Shown in pieces: positions 17,309-26,359 of a stretch of 64,000 nt of DNA (position 1 is its first letter; every line of letters starts with the position of its first letter). The position numbers and the translations under genes are program-made. This DNA is from Pirellulales bacterium (GTDB lineage: Bacteria > Planctomycetota > Planctomycetia > Pirellulales > Lacipirellulaceae): contig JAKVCC010000004.1 in the NCBI GenBank assembly GCA_022448265.1, positions 124,001 through 188,000 on the forward strand, given 5' to 3'. The notes beneath the pieces were generated by a model, which did no database searches, had not been told where the DNA came from, and was given only the letters and a program-made list of their open reading frames with translations.

Positions 17309-18145
17309 ATGGCTACTGACCTTTGTACTGAATCGTTGCTGACCATCGGCACGCACACGTTGCGGAGCAGGCTTATTGTTGGCACGGGCAAGTATTCGAG
17401 CCACATGTTGATGCAGGAAGCACTGCATCTGTCGGGCACCGATTGCATTACTGTCGCGGTCCGGCGGGACCGATTGATCGATGCTGACGGCAACAATTTA
17501 CTTGACTTTATTGATACCCAGCGATATACACTGTTGCCCAATACGGCAGGCTGCTTCAGTGCGGACGACGCAGTGCGAGTCGCCCGCTTAGGCCGTGAGA
17601 TTCTCTTGGGCCTTGAGAATCCCGGGGCCGATTGGGTCAAGCTCGAAGTGCTCAGCGATACCAAAACGCTCCTGCCCGACCCGGTGGCTACCATTGAGGC
17701 GACCGAACGGCTTGTTGCCGAGGGCTTTCAGGTATTGTGCTATTCAACCGACGACCCGATTATTGCCCGGCGGCTCAAGGAGGCCGGGGCCAGCAGTGTG
17801 ATGCCGGCGGGCAGTCCGATTGGCTCAGGGCAGGGCATACTCAACCCCAATAGCATTCGCATTTGTCTGGAGTACCTCAAAGATGGCGATCCCGATTATC
17901 CAGTTATCGTCGACGCAGGAGTTGGAACTGCGAGCGATGTCACTCGCGCGATGGAGTTGGGAGTCGATGGCGTGCTACTGAACACTGCCATCGCCCACGC
18001 CCGGGACCCTCGCCAGATGGCATCGGCCATGTGCTTGGGCACCGAGGCAGGCCATCTTGCCTATCTGGCCGGCCGCATTCCCAAAAAACTCTATGCCACC
18101 GCAAGTAGTCCGGAGGAAGGCACAATTGCGGCGAGGCCGCGATGA
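17309..18145 (+). CDS. thiG: Thiazole synthase ThiG
   Basis: Forms the thiazole phosphate ring of thiamine from deoxyxylulose phosphate, dehydroglycine and ThiS thiocarboxylate. The 278-residue TIM-barrel protein has [13 protein letters not shown] at the N-terminus, the Schiff-base lysine in [31 protein letters not shown], and [21 protein letters not shown]. Length is slightly above the usual 255-270. It pairs with thiS just upstream. No TPP riboswitch was recognised in front of either gene. Confidence 0.95.
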   Translation: MATDLCTESLLTIGTHTLRSRLIVGTGKYSSHMLMQEALHLSGTDCITVAVRRDRLIDADGNNLLDFIDTQRYTLLPNTAGCFSADDAVRVARLGREILLGLENPGADWVKLEVLSDTKTLLPDPVATIEATERLVAEGFQVLCYSTDDPIIARRLKEAGASSVMPAGSPIGSGQGILNPNSIRICLEYLKDGDPDYPVIVDAGVGTASDVTRAMELGVDGVLLNTAIAHARDPRQMASAMCLGTEAGHLAYLAGRIPKKLYATASSPEEGTIAARPR

Positions 18146-18176
18146 CGCTTGATGACCAACGACTAATTTTTGCGTT

Positions 18177-18197
18177 GGGTCATGGGTTACGGGTCAC
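18177..18197. repeat. Heptanucleotide repeat GGGTYAY, 3 units
   Basis: GGGTCAT-GGGTTAC-GGGTCAC in perfect tandem phase. It spans the most upstream candidate start codons of the dinG-like gene. Confidence 0.6.
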
Positions 18198-20236
18198 TAG
18201 TGCATCGGACACCTATTATCGTTCCTCCTTCACCCATTAGCGTTGCCAACATTCTGGGGCCCGAGGGATCGATCTCGCGGCGGTTGCAGCATTATGAACA
18301 GCGGCCTCAGCAGTTGGCGATGGCCGACGCGGTTGCCGCGGCTATTGCCGCGAAAGAGCATTTGGTCGTCGAAGCGGGCACGGGGGTAGGCAAGAGCTTT
18401 GCGTATTTGGTCCCGGCCATCTTGGCGGCCACCGCGCCTCCCCTTGATGAAACAAAGCCAACCAAGCCGATTCGCGTGGTGATTTCGACCCACACCATCA
18501 GTCTGCAGGAGCAGCTCATCCGCAAAGATCTGCCGCTGCTCAATAGTGTAATTCCTCGTGAGTTTTCGGCAGTGCTGGTGAAAGGCCGTCGCAACTACGT
18601 TAGTTTGCGCCGGCTGCACAGCGCGGTGCAGCGCGGCTCCAGTTTGTTCGACAAGTTTGAGTCGGTGGATCAGCTGCGAGATTTGAAAACCTGGAGTGAG
18701 CAAACTTCCGATGGATCACTCAGCGACTTGCCGTATCAACCGCTTCCGCAGGTGTGGGAGGAGGTAGCTAGCGACCATGGCAATTGTCTGGGTCGCCGTT
18801 GCCCAACCTATAAACAGTGTCATTATTATCGGGCGCGTCGCCGCGTGCAGCATGCGCAATTGATGATCGTAAACCATGCACTGTTTTTTAGTGACTTAGC
18901 TCTCCGCCGCAGCGGTGTGAGCATCTTGCCCGACTATGACATCGTGGTACTCGACGAGGCCCATACTATTGACGGGGTGGCGGCCGACCATATGGGCATT
19001 CGGCTCACCAGCGGGCAAATCGAATTTGTGCTAAGTCGGCTCTACAACGACCGTACGCAGAAGGGACTCTTGGTGCATCATGAAATGCGCGAGCTGCAAC
19101 AAGAAGTGGACAGTTGCCGTGTGGCTGCTGACGCGTTTTTTGCCGAACTGACTGATTGGCGAGAGTCCCGGGCCCCGTCCAACGGCCGGATCGTCCAGCC
19201 GCCGGATGTCAACAATTTTCTCAGCGGTGAGCTGCAAAGCCTGGCGCGGGCAGTTAAACAAGCGGGTGACGCGCAGAATGAAGAAACCGAGCGGCAAGAC
19301 TTTATCTCGGCCCATGATAGGCTAACCGTACTGGCTGGCGAGCTGAACTTTTGGCACCGGCAGGAAATGGACTCCGCCGTTTATTGGATGGAGTCTTTCA
19401 AAACGCGCCGGGGCCTGCCCCGTCTGACGCTCTCAGCTGCTCCCATCGACGTAGGCCCGGCGCTGCGCGACCAGCTCTTCAATCAGGTGCCCACGGCCAT
19501 TCTCACCAGTGCGACCCTCGCGGTTGGAAAAACAGACTCGTTCGCTTTCTTTTGCAATCGCATCGGGCTGGTGAAGACTGGCACGTTGCAGCTCGACAGT
19601 CCCTTCGATTACCGCCGCCAGGCCGAACTCGTCACGCTTCGCGGCATGCCCGATCCTACCCGCCAACACGAGGCTTACGAAGAGGCTTGTGTTCAAATGA
19701 TTCAGCGATTCGTCCGAGAAACCGACGGGCATGCCTTTGTCCTGTTTACCAGTTATGAAATGATGCGCCGCATCGGCAGCCGCTTGTTTCCCTGGCTCCG
19801 GTCGCAAAATCTCAATCTACTGAATCAAGCCGATGGCACGCCGCGCACGCGAATGATTGAACTTTTCAAAAAAGACCCGCGTGCGGTCCTGTTGGGCACC
19901 GACAGTTTCTGGCAAGGTGTGGATGTGCCGGGTGATGCCTTGCAGCTAGTGGTGATTACCAAATTGCCCTTTGCCGTCCCGGACCGGCCGCTGCTCGAAG
20001 CTCGGCTGCAAGCAATTCGTGCCGGTGGCGGCGATCCATTTCGAGAATATCAGCTTCCCGAGGCGGTGATCAAACTGAAGCAAGGTTTTGGGAGGCTGAT
20101 TCGCAGCGCCGCCGACACCGGCCAGGTCGTGATTCTCGATCCGCGAGTTTACAGCAAATCCTATGGCCGAGTTTTTTTGGAGTCGCTGCCGAACTGCCGC
20201 CAGGTCGAGATTGACTTTGCGGCGCTACGGACTTGA
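18182..20236 (+). CDS. dinG: DinG/XPD-like superfamily 2 DNA helicase
   Basis: ATP-dependent 5'-3' helicase of the XPD/DinG group, likely in DNA repair. Walker A is EAGTGVGKS (about residue 66), the Walker B box is [10 protein letters not shown], and the C-terminal helicase motifs include [15 protein letters not shown] and QGFGRLIRS. Three cysteines, C-x4-C-x5-C in [13 protein letters not shown], match the spacing of the last three Fe-S ligands in E. coli DinG. The first ligand position, normally Cys in a KGRxNYxC context, reads NYVS. The start is uncertain: ATG 18182 lies inside a heptamer array, and GTG 18200 is an alternative. Confidence 0.88.
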   Translation: MGYGSLVHRTPIIVPPSPISVANILGPEGSISRRLQHYEQRPQQLAMADAVAAAIAAKEHLVVEAGTGVGKSFAYLVPAILAATAPPLDETKPTKPIRVVISTHTISLQEQLIRKDLPLLNSVIPREFSAVLVKGRRNYVSLRRLHSAVQRGSSLFDKFESVDQLRDLKTWSEQTSDGSLSDLPYQPLPQVWEEVASDHGNCLGRRCPTYKQCHYYRARRRVQHAQLMIVNHALFFSDLALRRSGVSILPDYDIVVLDEAHTIDGVAADHMGIRLTSGQIEFVLSRLYNDRTQKGLLVHHEMRELQQEVDSCRVAADAFFAELTDWRESRAPSNGRIVQPPDVNNFLSGELQSLARAVKQAGDAQNEETERQDFISAHDRLTVLAGELNFWHRQEMDSAVYWMESFKTRRGLPRLTLSAAPIDVGPALRDQLFNQVPTAILTSATLAVGKTDSFAFFCNRIGLVKTGTLQLDSPFDYRRQAELVTLRGMPDPTRQHEAYEEACVQMIQRFVRETDGHAFVLFTSYEMMRRIGSRLFPWLRSQNLNLLNQADGTPRTRMIELFKKDPRAVLLGTDSFWQGVDVPGDALQLVVITKLPFAVPDRPLLEARLQAIRAGGGDPFREYQLPEAVIKLKQGFGRLIRSAADTGQVVILDPRVYSKSYGRVFLESLPNCRQVEIDFAALRT

Positions 20237-20566
20237 CCGCCTCTAGTTGACCCGTTCCTAGACCCTACTTAAACTTAATAGTGTAGAGGACTTGAGTCGC
20301 AAAAAGTCTGGCTTCGTTCGCCGCGATCGTCGAAATGAATTTGGCTTGACTGTCGTTTCGGGGTCGGCCGACTCTGTGGCCCATCCAGGAAAACCGTCGC
20401 CTCGTTACAACATACGCTTGTGGTACTGGGGCCTTTGGGCCATGCCCTGGGTCCGGTTCCTGGTCCGCAACCGTTTCGCTTTCAGGATCGTGACCCGCAC
20501 TTCAGTTTAACAACGGGCCTTGACCTCAATCGCTATCCCCGCCTCCCTTACTTCGCAGCTTCCACC
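20237..20566. other. Spacer without recognised gene
   Basis: Between dinG and hisF. A short open frame (20292-20510) encodes an Arg- and Trp-rich peptide with no recognisable family. No terminator or clear promoter was seen. Confidence 0.4.
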
Positions 20567-21388
20567 GTGCTCGCTAAACGTGTCATTCCCTGTCTCGATG
20601 TTGATCGAGGTCGAGTCGTGAAAGGGACCAATTTTGTGAACCTACGCGACGCGGGCGATCCGGTCGAGGTGGCGGCCCGCTATGAGCGCGAAGGGGCAGA
20701 CGAGCTTGTTTTTTTGGACATATGCGCCAGCCACGAAGGTCGTGACATCATGCTCGATGTGGTGCGAAGGACTGCCGAGCAGGTCTTCATGCCGCTCACC
20801 GTGGGTGGCGGAATTCGGAATCTGGAAGATATTCGTCAATTGCTGCTCGCCGGCTCCGACAAGGTTTCGATTAATTCGGCAGCGGTCCGAGATCCCGAAT
20901 TTGTTCGAGCAGCCGCCCTCCGCTTTGGCAGTCAGTGTATCGTGGTGAATATTGATCCTAAGCGGGTTCAGCACGACGGGCATGAGGTGTGGGAGGTGCA
21001 TATCAATGGCGGTCGCATTGGTACGGGTCTAGCGGCAGTGGCCTGGGCAAAGCAGGTCCAGCAACTGGGGGCTGGCGAAATTGTTCTGACGAGCATGGAC
21101 GCTGACGGGACCAAGGATGGTTATGATATAGAGATAACCGCTGCGGTGAGCGATGCGGTCACAGTGCCGGTGGTGGCGAGTGGGGGGGCGGGCTGCCCGC
21201 AGCACTTGGCCGAAGCAGTTACCCGGGGCAAGGCGAGTGCCGCTTTGGCGGCCAGTATTTTTCATTTTGGCGAATATACAATTCAAGAAACTAAACAGAT
21301 GATGGCGGAGTGCGGCGTGGCGGTACGGCTAGGCGATGAGCAGTGGCCTGTTGGCCAAGGGCCTGAAAACCAAGCAACCAATAACTAA
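20567..21388 (+). CDS. hisF: Imidazole glycerol phosphate synthase, cyclase subunit
   Basis: Closes the imidazole ring in histidine synthesis, releasing AICAR, using ammonia from HisH. From GTG 20567 the protein is 273 residues and begins [20 protein letters not shown], with catalytic Asp in CLDVD. It continues with [56 protein letters not shown] and VVASGGAG. The frame is open further upstream from 20420, but the extra residues have no HisF similarity. A C-terminal tail of about 20 residues exceeds the usual length. hisH is not adjacent. Confidence 0.95.
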   Translation: MLAKRVIPCLDVDRGRVVKGTNFVNLRDAGDPVEVAARYEREGADELVFLDICASHEGRDIMLDVVRRTAEQVFMPLTVGGGIRNLEDIRQLLLAGSDKVSINSAAVRDPEFVRAAALRFGSQCIVVNIDPKRVQHDGHEVWEVHINGGRIGTGLAAVAWAKQVQQLGAGEIVLTSMDADGTKDGYDIEITAAVSDAVTVPVVASGGAGCPQHLAEAVTRGKASAALAASIFHFGEYTIQETKQMMAECGVAVRLGDEQWPVGQGPENQATNN

Positions 21389-21550
21389 GGATCCATGACC
21401 AATCGCCGCAGATGGCCGAATGCCCTGGGGGGGCGGTTCCACGCCATGCATCCTGGCTACCGCGGTTTGCGGGGTGGATCGCCGAATGTCCGAGTACAAT
21501 AGACCTATCTTTTCTTTTCTTGCATTTGCTTAACCGCCGGGACAACTGTT

Positions 21551-22714
21551 ATGAGTAAAGCCCCGAAATCTAGTGTCAACGAAGCAGATTACGACACCTT
21601 TGTTGCCCGCCATCAAGAGCTGGAAGTCAATAAGCTCTTCCGCGCCTGCGTAAAACTTGAAGCGAGTGACTTGCATCTTAAGGTGGGCAGACCGCCGATG
21701 GTCCGTATCGACGGTTCCTTGCGGCCCATGCAGCGGGAACCAATCGACGATGAGGAGATGGTGCGGTTGTGTTTTCCTCTGATGAACGAGCGCAGCCGAA
21801 AGATCTTCGATGTGGACGGTGGGGCTGACTTTGCCCACATGCTTGAGGTCGATGGTACCAATTGGCGATTCCGCGTAAATCTCCTTCAGCAGTTGGGCCA
21901 TATTGGCATGGTCTCTCGTCGCGTGAGCAGTTGGATTCCCGACTTTGAGGGACTTAACCTGCCGCCGACAATCGAGCGACTCTGCACCTACGATCAGGGC
22001 ATGGTTTTGCTGGCAGGTGTTACCGGTTCCGGAAAGAGCACGACGATCGCCTCAATGCTCAACTGGATTAACGCCTCCTACCGCAAACATATCCTGACGC
22101 TCGAAGATCCGATTGAATTTGTCTTCACTGAACAGAAATGTCTGATTAACCAGCGCGAGATTGGACTGGACGTGGTTGATTTTGAGATTGGCATGAAACA
22201 CGCTGTACGAGAAGACCCCGACGTGATGCTTGTCGGAGAAATGCGTGACAAGGAAACCTTTATGACGGCCATCCACGCCGCCGAGACGGGCCACCTGGTT
22301 TTTGGTACGATACATGCGAGTACAGCGGCGTCGACGATTGGCCGTATTCTCGACCTGTTTCCACAAGAAATGCACGGTGCCCTGCGGAGCGCGATCGCCA
22401 TGAACATGAAAGGCATTGTTGCTCAAAAGCTGCTCAAGTCGATCAAGCCGGGGGTGGGGCGGGTACCGACCTGCGAGATTATGACATTTTCGCCTACCGT
22501 GCGCAAATTGATTCTCGAAGAGGAGGATCACCGGCTTGGCGATGCGATTCGTGTTGGAGCCGAAGATGGGATGCAGGATTTTACGCAGAGCCTTAAAAAG
22601 CTTGTTGACGACGAATTGATTGATCGAGAGGCGGCCTTAGAGGTCGCGCCCAACCGCGAAGCTCTAAAAATGGCGCTCAAAGGAATCGACGTGTCCCAGG
22701 GTGGTATTATCTGA
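21551..22714 (+). CDS. pilT: PilT-type twitching motility / pilus retraction ATPase
   Basis: Hexameric cytoplasmic ATPase of type IV pilus or type II secretion-like systems. The 387-residue protein has all catalytic elements: Walker A GVTGSGKSTTIA near residue 157, Asp box LTLEDPIEFVF, Walker B VMLVGEMRDKETF, and His box FGTIHASTAASTIGRI. The N-terminal domain carries ASDLHLKVGRPPMVRIDG, typical of PilT. The stop codon shares one base with the start of the next gene, so the two are translationally coupled and probably act together. No pilin or PilC gene lies next to them. Confidence 0.92.
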   Translation: MSKAPKSSVNEADYDTFVARHQELEVNKLFRACVKLEASDLHLKVGRPPMVRIDGSLRPMQREPIDDEEMVRLCFPLMNERSRKIFDVDGGADFAHMLEVDGTNWRFRVNLLQQLGHIGMVSRRVSSWIPDFEGLNLPPTIERLCTYDQGMVLLAGVTGSGKSTTIASMLNWINASYRKHILTLEDPIEFVFTEQKCLINQREIGLDVVDFEIGMKHAVREDPDVMLVGEMRDKETFMTAIHAAETGHLVFGTIHASTAASTIGRILDLFPQEMHGALRSAIAMNMKGIVAQKLLKSIKPGVGRVPTCEIMTFSPTVRKLILEEEDHRLGDAIRVGAEDGMQDFTQSLKKLVDDELIDREAALEVAPNREALKMALKGIDVSQGGII

Positions 22715-24624
22715 TGCTTCGAATCCTTGGGACACCGACGGGGCGCGCGGTGATGGTTTTGGTTGCGGCTATTTCACTAGTCATGGTGTCGCATCGCATG
22801 GCCTTTGCGCAGACCTCGCTAACAGAACTTCAGGAAACGCAATCCGCTAGCGGCGAGATTCAGGGCGACTCGCTTCAAAACAAGGGCGACAAGGTGCCCC
22901 GGCAGGAAGCTCGCAGCAAGCCACCCAAGAAAAAAGCAGCAGTTCCTCAGGACCCGGCAACACAGTTTGCGGACGCTGTAAGTGCTGTCGGATTGAATTT
23001 TGTCGCGATTGTAAAACTCTTGTCGATTGCGCTTCTGGTCTTGTTGTGGGTGAAGGGCGGTGAGTGGATCAATCAAGACGTCCAGATCTTTAAGCTCGGA
23101 TGGTACAAATGGAATCTCGCTATCTACTTTCCCTTTGCGCTAGCGGCACTAGTGCTATTTTTTCTTCCTGTTGCCACCTTTGTGCGACTCCCCGTATTGC
23201 TGATTGTTTTCCTGGCCACGTGGGTTCCCTACGTCCTGGTGCATAATAAAAATGTCCAGCCACATCAGACGGTGTTGACGAGTGCCTGGTGGCGTTTTGC
23301 CTTTGCTATCATGGCCAGCAAGTTGGGCCTGAAGGTCAGTGCAGAACGCAAGGCTGAATACGAAAAAGGGGTGGATCTCGAACTTCTGGCGATGGGGGCA
23401 GAAGATGCCAACGCTGACAATGCCAACTTGCTCTCAGCCCGCAATTCACCTGGCTATTTGCTCGTGAAGGATGCCGTTGCCGAGATGGTGAACCGCCGCA
23501 GCGAAAAAGCGATTTTTGACTTCACCAAGCAAGCCGTCAATGTGCGCTACGAGATTGACGGCGTTTTACACAATGGCACTGCCACCGAACGTGAGTCGGG
23601 TGATGTGATGTTGGCAGTGATGAAGACGCTGGCGAACCTCAATGTGAAAGATCGCCGCAGTAAACAGTTGGGCCAATTTATGGCTAAGTATGAGGGCAAG
23701 TCATTCCTTTGCTCAATTGCCACGCAAGGAGTTTCGACGGGTGAACGGGCCGTCCTCTCTCGAGTTGTCGACAAGCACTGCTTTGAGAGCTACAGCGATC
23801 TCGGCATGCGTGACGAGATCCAGGAGCAGTGGGCCGAATTGATGGCCATGGACCAGGGCCTGGTTGTCCTGTCGACGCTTCCGGGTGGTGGGCTTACAGC
23901 TATTACCGATGTTTCGCTGGAAGAGACTGACCGATTGATGCGCGATTTTGTATCGCTGGAGGATGTAAACCGGCCGGAGAACGAGATTCAAAACATCAAC
24001 GTTTCCACGTACGACGCAGCGGCGGGAGAAACGCCGGCAACCATTCTTCCCAGGTTGATCCGCACCTATCCGAATGTCTATGTATGCCGTGATTTGGTCG
24101 ATGCCGAGTCAGCGAAGCTCCTTTTCGATGAGATTCGCGACGAGCATTTCGTGGTTACGACAATTCACGCGAGGGAAGCGGGCGAAGCATTATTGCGAAT
24201 ATTGCAAAAGAAGATACCGGCGAAGGATTTTGCGGCGGTGGTCAAAGCGGTGCTCTATCAGCGCCTCGTCCGCTTGCTGTGCCCGGAGTGCAAGGTGGGT
24301 TACACTCCACCGGCAGATGTATTCCGCAAACTGCGCATTCCGGCAGGCAAGGTCGAACATTTTTATCGCCCCCCGAAGGCGGAGGAAATCGAAAAGCCAT
24401 GTAGCCACTGTCAAGGCATTGGCTACCTGGGACAAGTAGGCGTATTTGAATTGCTAGTTATTTCGGATGCGATGCGCGAAATTCTCATCAAGCAACCCAA
24501 GCTGGAACTGCTCAAAAAGGCAGCGCAGGCTTCGCACCAGCGATTGCTCCAAGAAGAAGGTATCTTACTGGTTGCACGTGGCGACACATCGCTGCCAGAA
24601 CTTATGCGAGTCTTAAAGCAATAG
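22714..24624 (+). CDS. Membrane-anchored GspE/PilB-like protein with degenerate P-loop
   Basis: A 636-residue relative of secretion ATPases. It has a signal-like N-terminus (about 10-33), a Lys/Pro/Gln linker, three membrane segments (about 95-115, 135-155, 158-178) and a GspE-like C-terminal half. At the P-loop the sequence is LSTLPGGGLTAIT (386-397), where the family has GPTGSGKTTT; the catalytic Lys is Leu394. Walker B reads VCRDLVDAESA (457-467) in place of a GEIRDxETA form, although a carboxylate remains. The EDVNRPE Asp box, the TTIHAREAG His box and the zinc cysteines CPEC (523-526) and CSHC are kept. It may be a structural partner of the adjacent intact PilT rather than an ATPase. Confidence 0.85.
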   Translation: MLRILGTPTGRAVMVLVAAISLVMVSHRMAFAQTSLTELQETQSASGEIQGDSLQNKGDKVPRQEARSKPPKKKAAVPQDPATQFADAVSAVGLNFVAIVKLLSIALLVLLWVKGGEWINQDVQIFKLGWYKWNLAIYFPFALAALVLFFLPVATFVRLPVLLIVFLATWVPYVLVHNKNVQPHQTVLTSAWWRFAFAIMASKLGLKVSAERKAEYEKGVDLELLAMGAEDANADNANLLSARNSPGYLLVKDAVAEMVNRRSEKAIFDFTKQAVNVRYEIDGVLHNGTATERESGDVMLAVMKTLANLNVKDRRSKQLGQFMAKYEGKSFLCSIATQGVSTGERAVLSRVVDKHCFESYSDLGMRDEIQEQWAELMAMDQGLVVLSTLPGGGLTAITDVSLEETDRLMRDFVSLEDVNRPENEIQNINVSTYDAAAGETPATILPRLIRTYPNVYVCRDLVDAESAKLLFDEIRDEHFVVTTIHAREAGEALLRILQKKIPAKDFAAVVKAVLYQRLVRLLCPECKVGYTPPADVFRKLRIPAGKVEHFYRPPKAEEIEKPCSHCQGIGYLGQVGVFELLVISDAMREILIKQPKLELLKKAAQASHQRLLQEEGILLVARGDTSLPELMRVLKQ

Positions 24625-24706
24625 AGCCCATTACATACGATCAGTCGGCGGCAAGTTTCCCGAGAACTGGGAGTCACACACCAGGTCTTGGAACTGTTCC
24701 AGACTC

Positions 24707-24762
24707 GATTCCTTAACTCTCAATCGTTATCTCTGACTTTCCACGTTTCATCTTTCACTCCC
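24707..24762. repeat. Heptanucleotide-phased repeat, 8 units
   Basis: Eight consecutive 7-bp units (GATTCCT, TAACTCT, CAATCGT, TATCTCT, GACTTTC, CACGTTT, CATCTTT, CACTCCC). The second base is A in every unit. The array ends 19 bases before the next start codon. Confidence 0.6.
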
Positions 24763-24781
24763 AAACCCGCAGGCCTCTGCA

Positions 24782-25312
24782 ATGCTCTACTTGACCCTGT
24801 TGCTCGGCGCCCTCCTCTTTGCAGGCGTGGCGATGACCATCAACGAAGGCCTGTGGAGCAATACGATTTCGCTGCTCTTAATCATGATTGCCGGCCTGAT
24901 GGCGCTTGTCGGCGGCATTCCTCTTGGTACTTGGGGGCTCGCGCAGACGGGGCAAGACGTGAGTTTCACTTGGTACTATGTATTCGCTAGCATCTGGGTC
25001 GTGTTTTACTTGTCGCTGACCCTTATGCGAGTTGTGGCCGATCGGGTCTCGTGTACGCAAGTGAGGTTTTTGCCGATCATCGATAAGATTGCCGGTCCGC
25101 TCATGGGTGCGTTCGTCGCGATTATGTTTACTAGTTTTGCAGCGTTTACTCTTTGGCGGGTGCCCATCATGGCCGGCGAGTGGGATCGAGCAAAAGCATC
25201 TGAGACCCAAATAAGCGCATTCAGTTACGCTCAGACGCCTTTTTACAATGTCGCCAAGAGCTTCTTAAAGTCCGAGGATATCGATTCGCCACTAATCCCT
25301 GTGGGTAAATAA
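24782..25312 (+). CDS. Membrane protein with CvpA-like topology
   Basis: A 176-residue integral membrane protein with four hydrophobic segments (about residues 3-20, 27-47, 60-82, 105-127) and a short polar C-terminus. The arrangement and the segment LPIIDKIAGPLMGAFVAIMFTSF recall the CvpA (colicin V production) family, but no exact signature is present. It is probably cotranscribed with the next membrane-protein gene 34 bp downstream. Function is not assigned. Confidence 0.6.
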   Translation: MLYLTLLLGALLFAGVAMTINEGLWSNTISLLLIMIAGLMALVGGIPLGTWGLAQTGQDVSFTWYYVFASIWVVFYLSLTLMRVVADRVSCTQVRFLPIIDKIAGPLMGAFVAIMFTSFAAFTLWRVPIMAGEWDRAKASETQISAFSYAQTPFYNVAKSFLKSEDIDSPLIPVGK

Positions 25313-25346
25313 CACCTGGCTATAGGCCGTTAGGAAACTGGCTATT

Positions 25347-26069
25347 ATGCAGCAAGAAGTCGCCACCGCCGTGGACTCTGCTTACTCCGCTGACGAGTTG
25401 GGACCTTATTCCTCGGTCAGCAGTCTTTCGGTTGCTGCACTTTTGCTGGGATTGCTTTCGCCACTAGTCATGATTTCACCGCTGCTGCTCATCTTTCCCC
25501 TGGCAGCCATTGGTGTGGCTGGTGCGGCGCTGCTGAAGATCGGTGCCGCGGACGGGCAACTGTCGGGTGCCAGATTGGCCCGCTGGGGACTCGTGTTGGC
25601 CATCGTTTTTGGCGTCGCTTCGGTGACGCGTGCCCAGATCAGCCAGGTCCTTTATCAGCGGCAAATTGCCGCGGTCGTCGAACCCTGGCTTAAACTCCTG
25701 GTAGAAGGACGTCATGAAGAAGCGCTCTGGCCATTGTCTCCAGATGCGGCGTCCAATTTGGCTTCCTCGACGATTGCAAGGAGCGCTGTACCAGCATTTC
25801 GGACTGCGGACTCTTCCGAGGCACTGGCGAAAAACCGGGTCGTTCAGGCCCTGCTCCAGTTGGGCACCCCAGCCCGATTGCCCGAAGTCGTGATCGTGAC
25901 GTGGGCTTTGCGAGAGACGGAAATATTTGCGACGTCACGAGAGATGAAGGCAGTGTGCAGCTATGAAGCCACTAATAATCGGGGTGAAAGCTTGGCAATC
26001 GCCGTCGAATTGAGTCGTCCCACGAGTCTCGGGGATGCCACCACTTGGTTGATTCAGGGCTGGCAGTAG
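25347..26069 (+). CDS. Hypothetical membrane protein with two N-terminal membrane segments
   Basis: A 240-residue protein. A short polar head is followed by a long hydrophobic region (about residues 27-63 and 77-95) that fits the DUF4190-like two-helix arrangement seen in many planctomycete proteins. The remaining 140 residues form a soluble domain with no motif I recognise. The protein likely sits in the cytoplasmic membrane with its C-terminal domain outside. Function unknown. Confidence 0.6.
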   Translation: MQQEVATAVDSAYSADELGPYSSVSSLSVAALLLGLLSPLVMISPLLLIFPLAAIGVAGAALLKIGAADGQLSGARLARWGLVLAIVFGVASVTRAQISQVLYQRQIAAVVEPWLKLLVEGRHEEALWPLSPDAASNLASSTIARSAVPAFRTADSSEALAKNRVVQALLQLGTPARLPEVVIVTWALRETEIFATSREMKAVCSYEATNNRGESLAIAVELSRPTSLGDATTWLIQGWQ

Positions 26070-26359
26070 ACGGCAGCACCTTCCTGAGGATGGTACTGCT
26101 AGAGTAATTGGAGTAATCGGAATACATTGCCAGTTTGCCGCTTTGTGCCGTCCCTTTTCCTCCCTTTTTAGGACTGCCGACTCCACCCGACTCGCGAGCG
26201 GCGACGATAGAGATGGGGAAGGCGTTATACAGCCCCGCAGTCCCTATTCCCGGTGTGAACCCGTTCACGAGGATTGGGGATTGCTCAATAAACCTTGCTC
26301 TTGCTGGTTTCTGGTTGGAACTGGAGTAGACAGCAGAGCGAAAGAGAAGGAGCTCGACG

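Noticed and set aside
20420-20566. N-terminal extension of HisF
   Set aside because: The extra 49 residues have no HisF similarity; the family N-terminus starts at GTG 20567.
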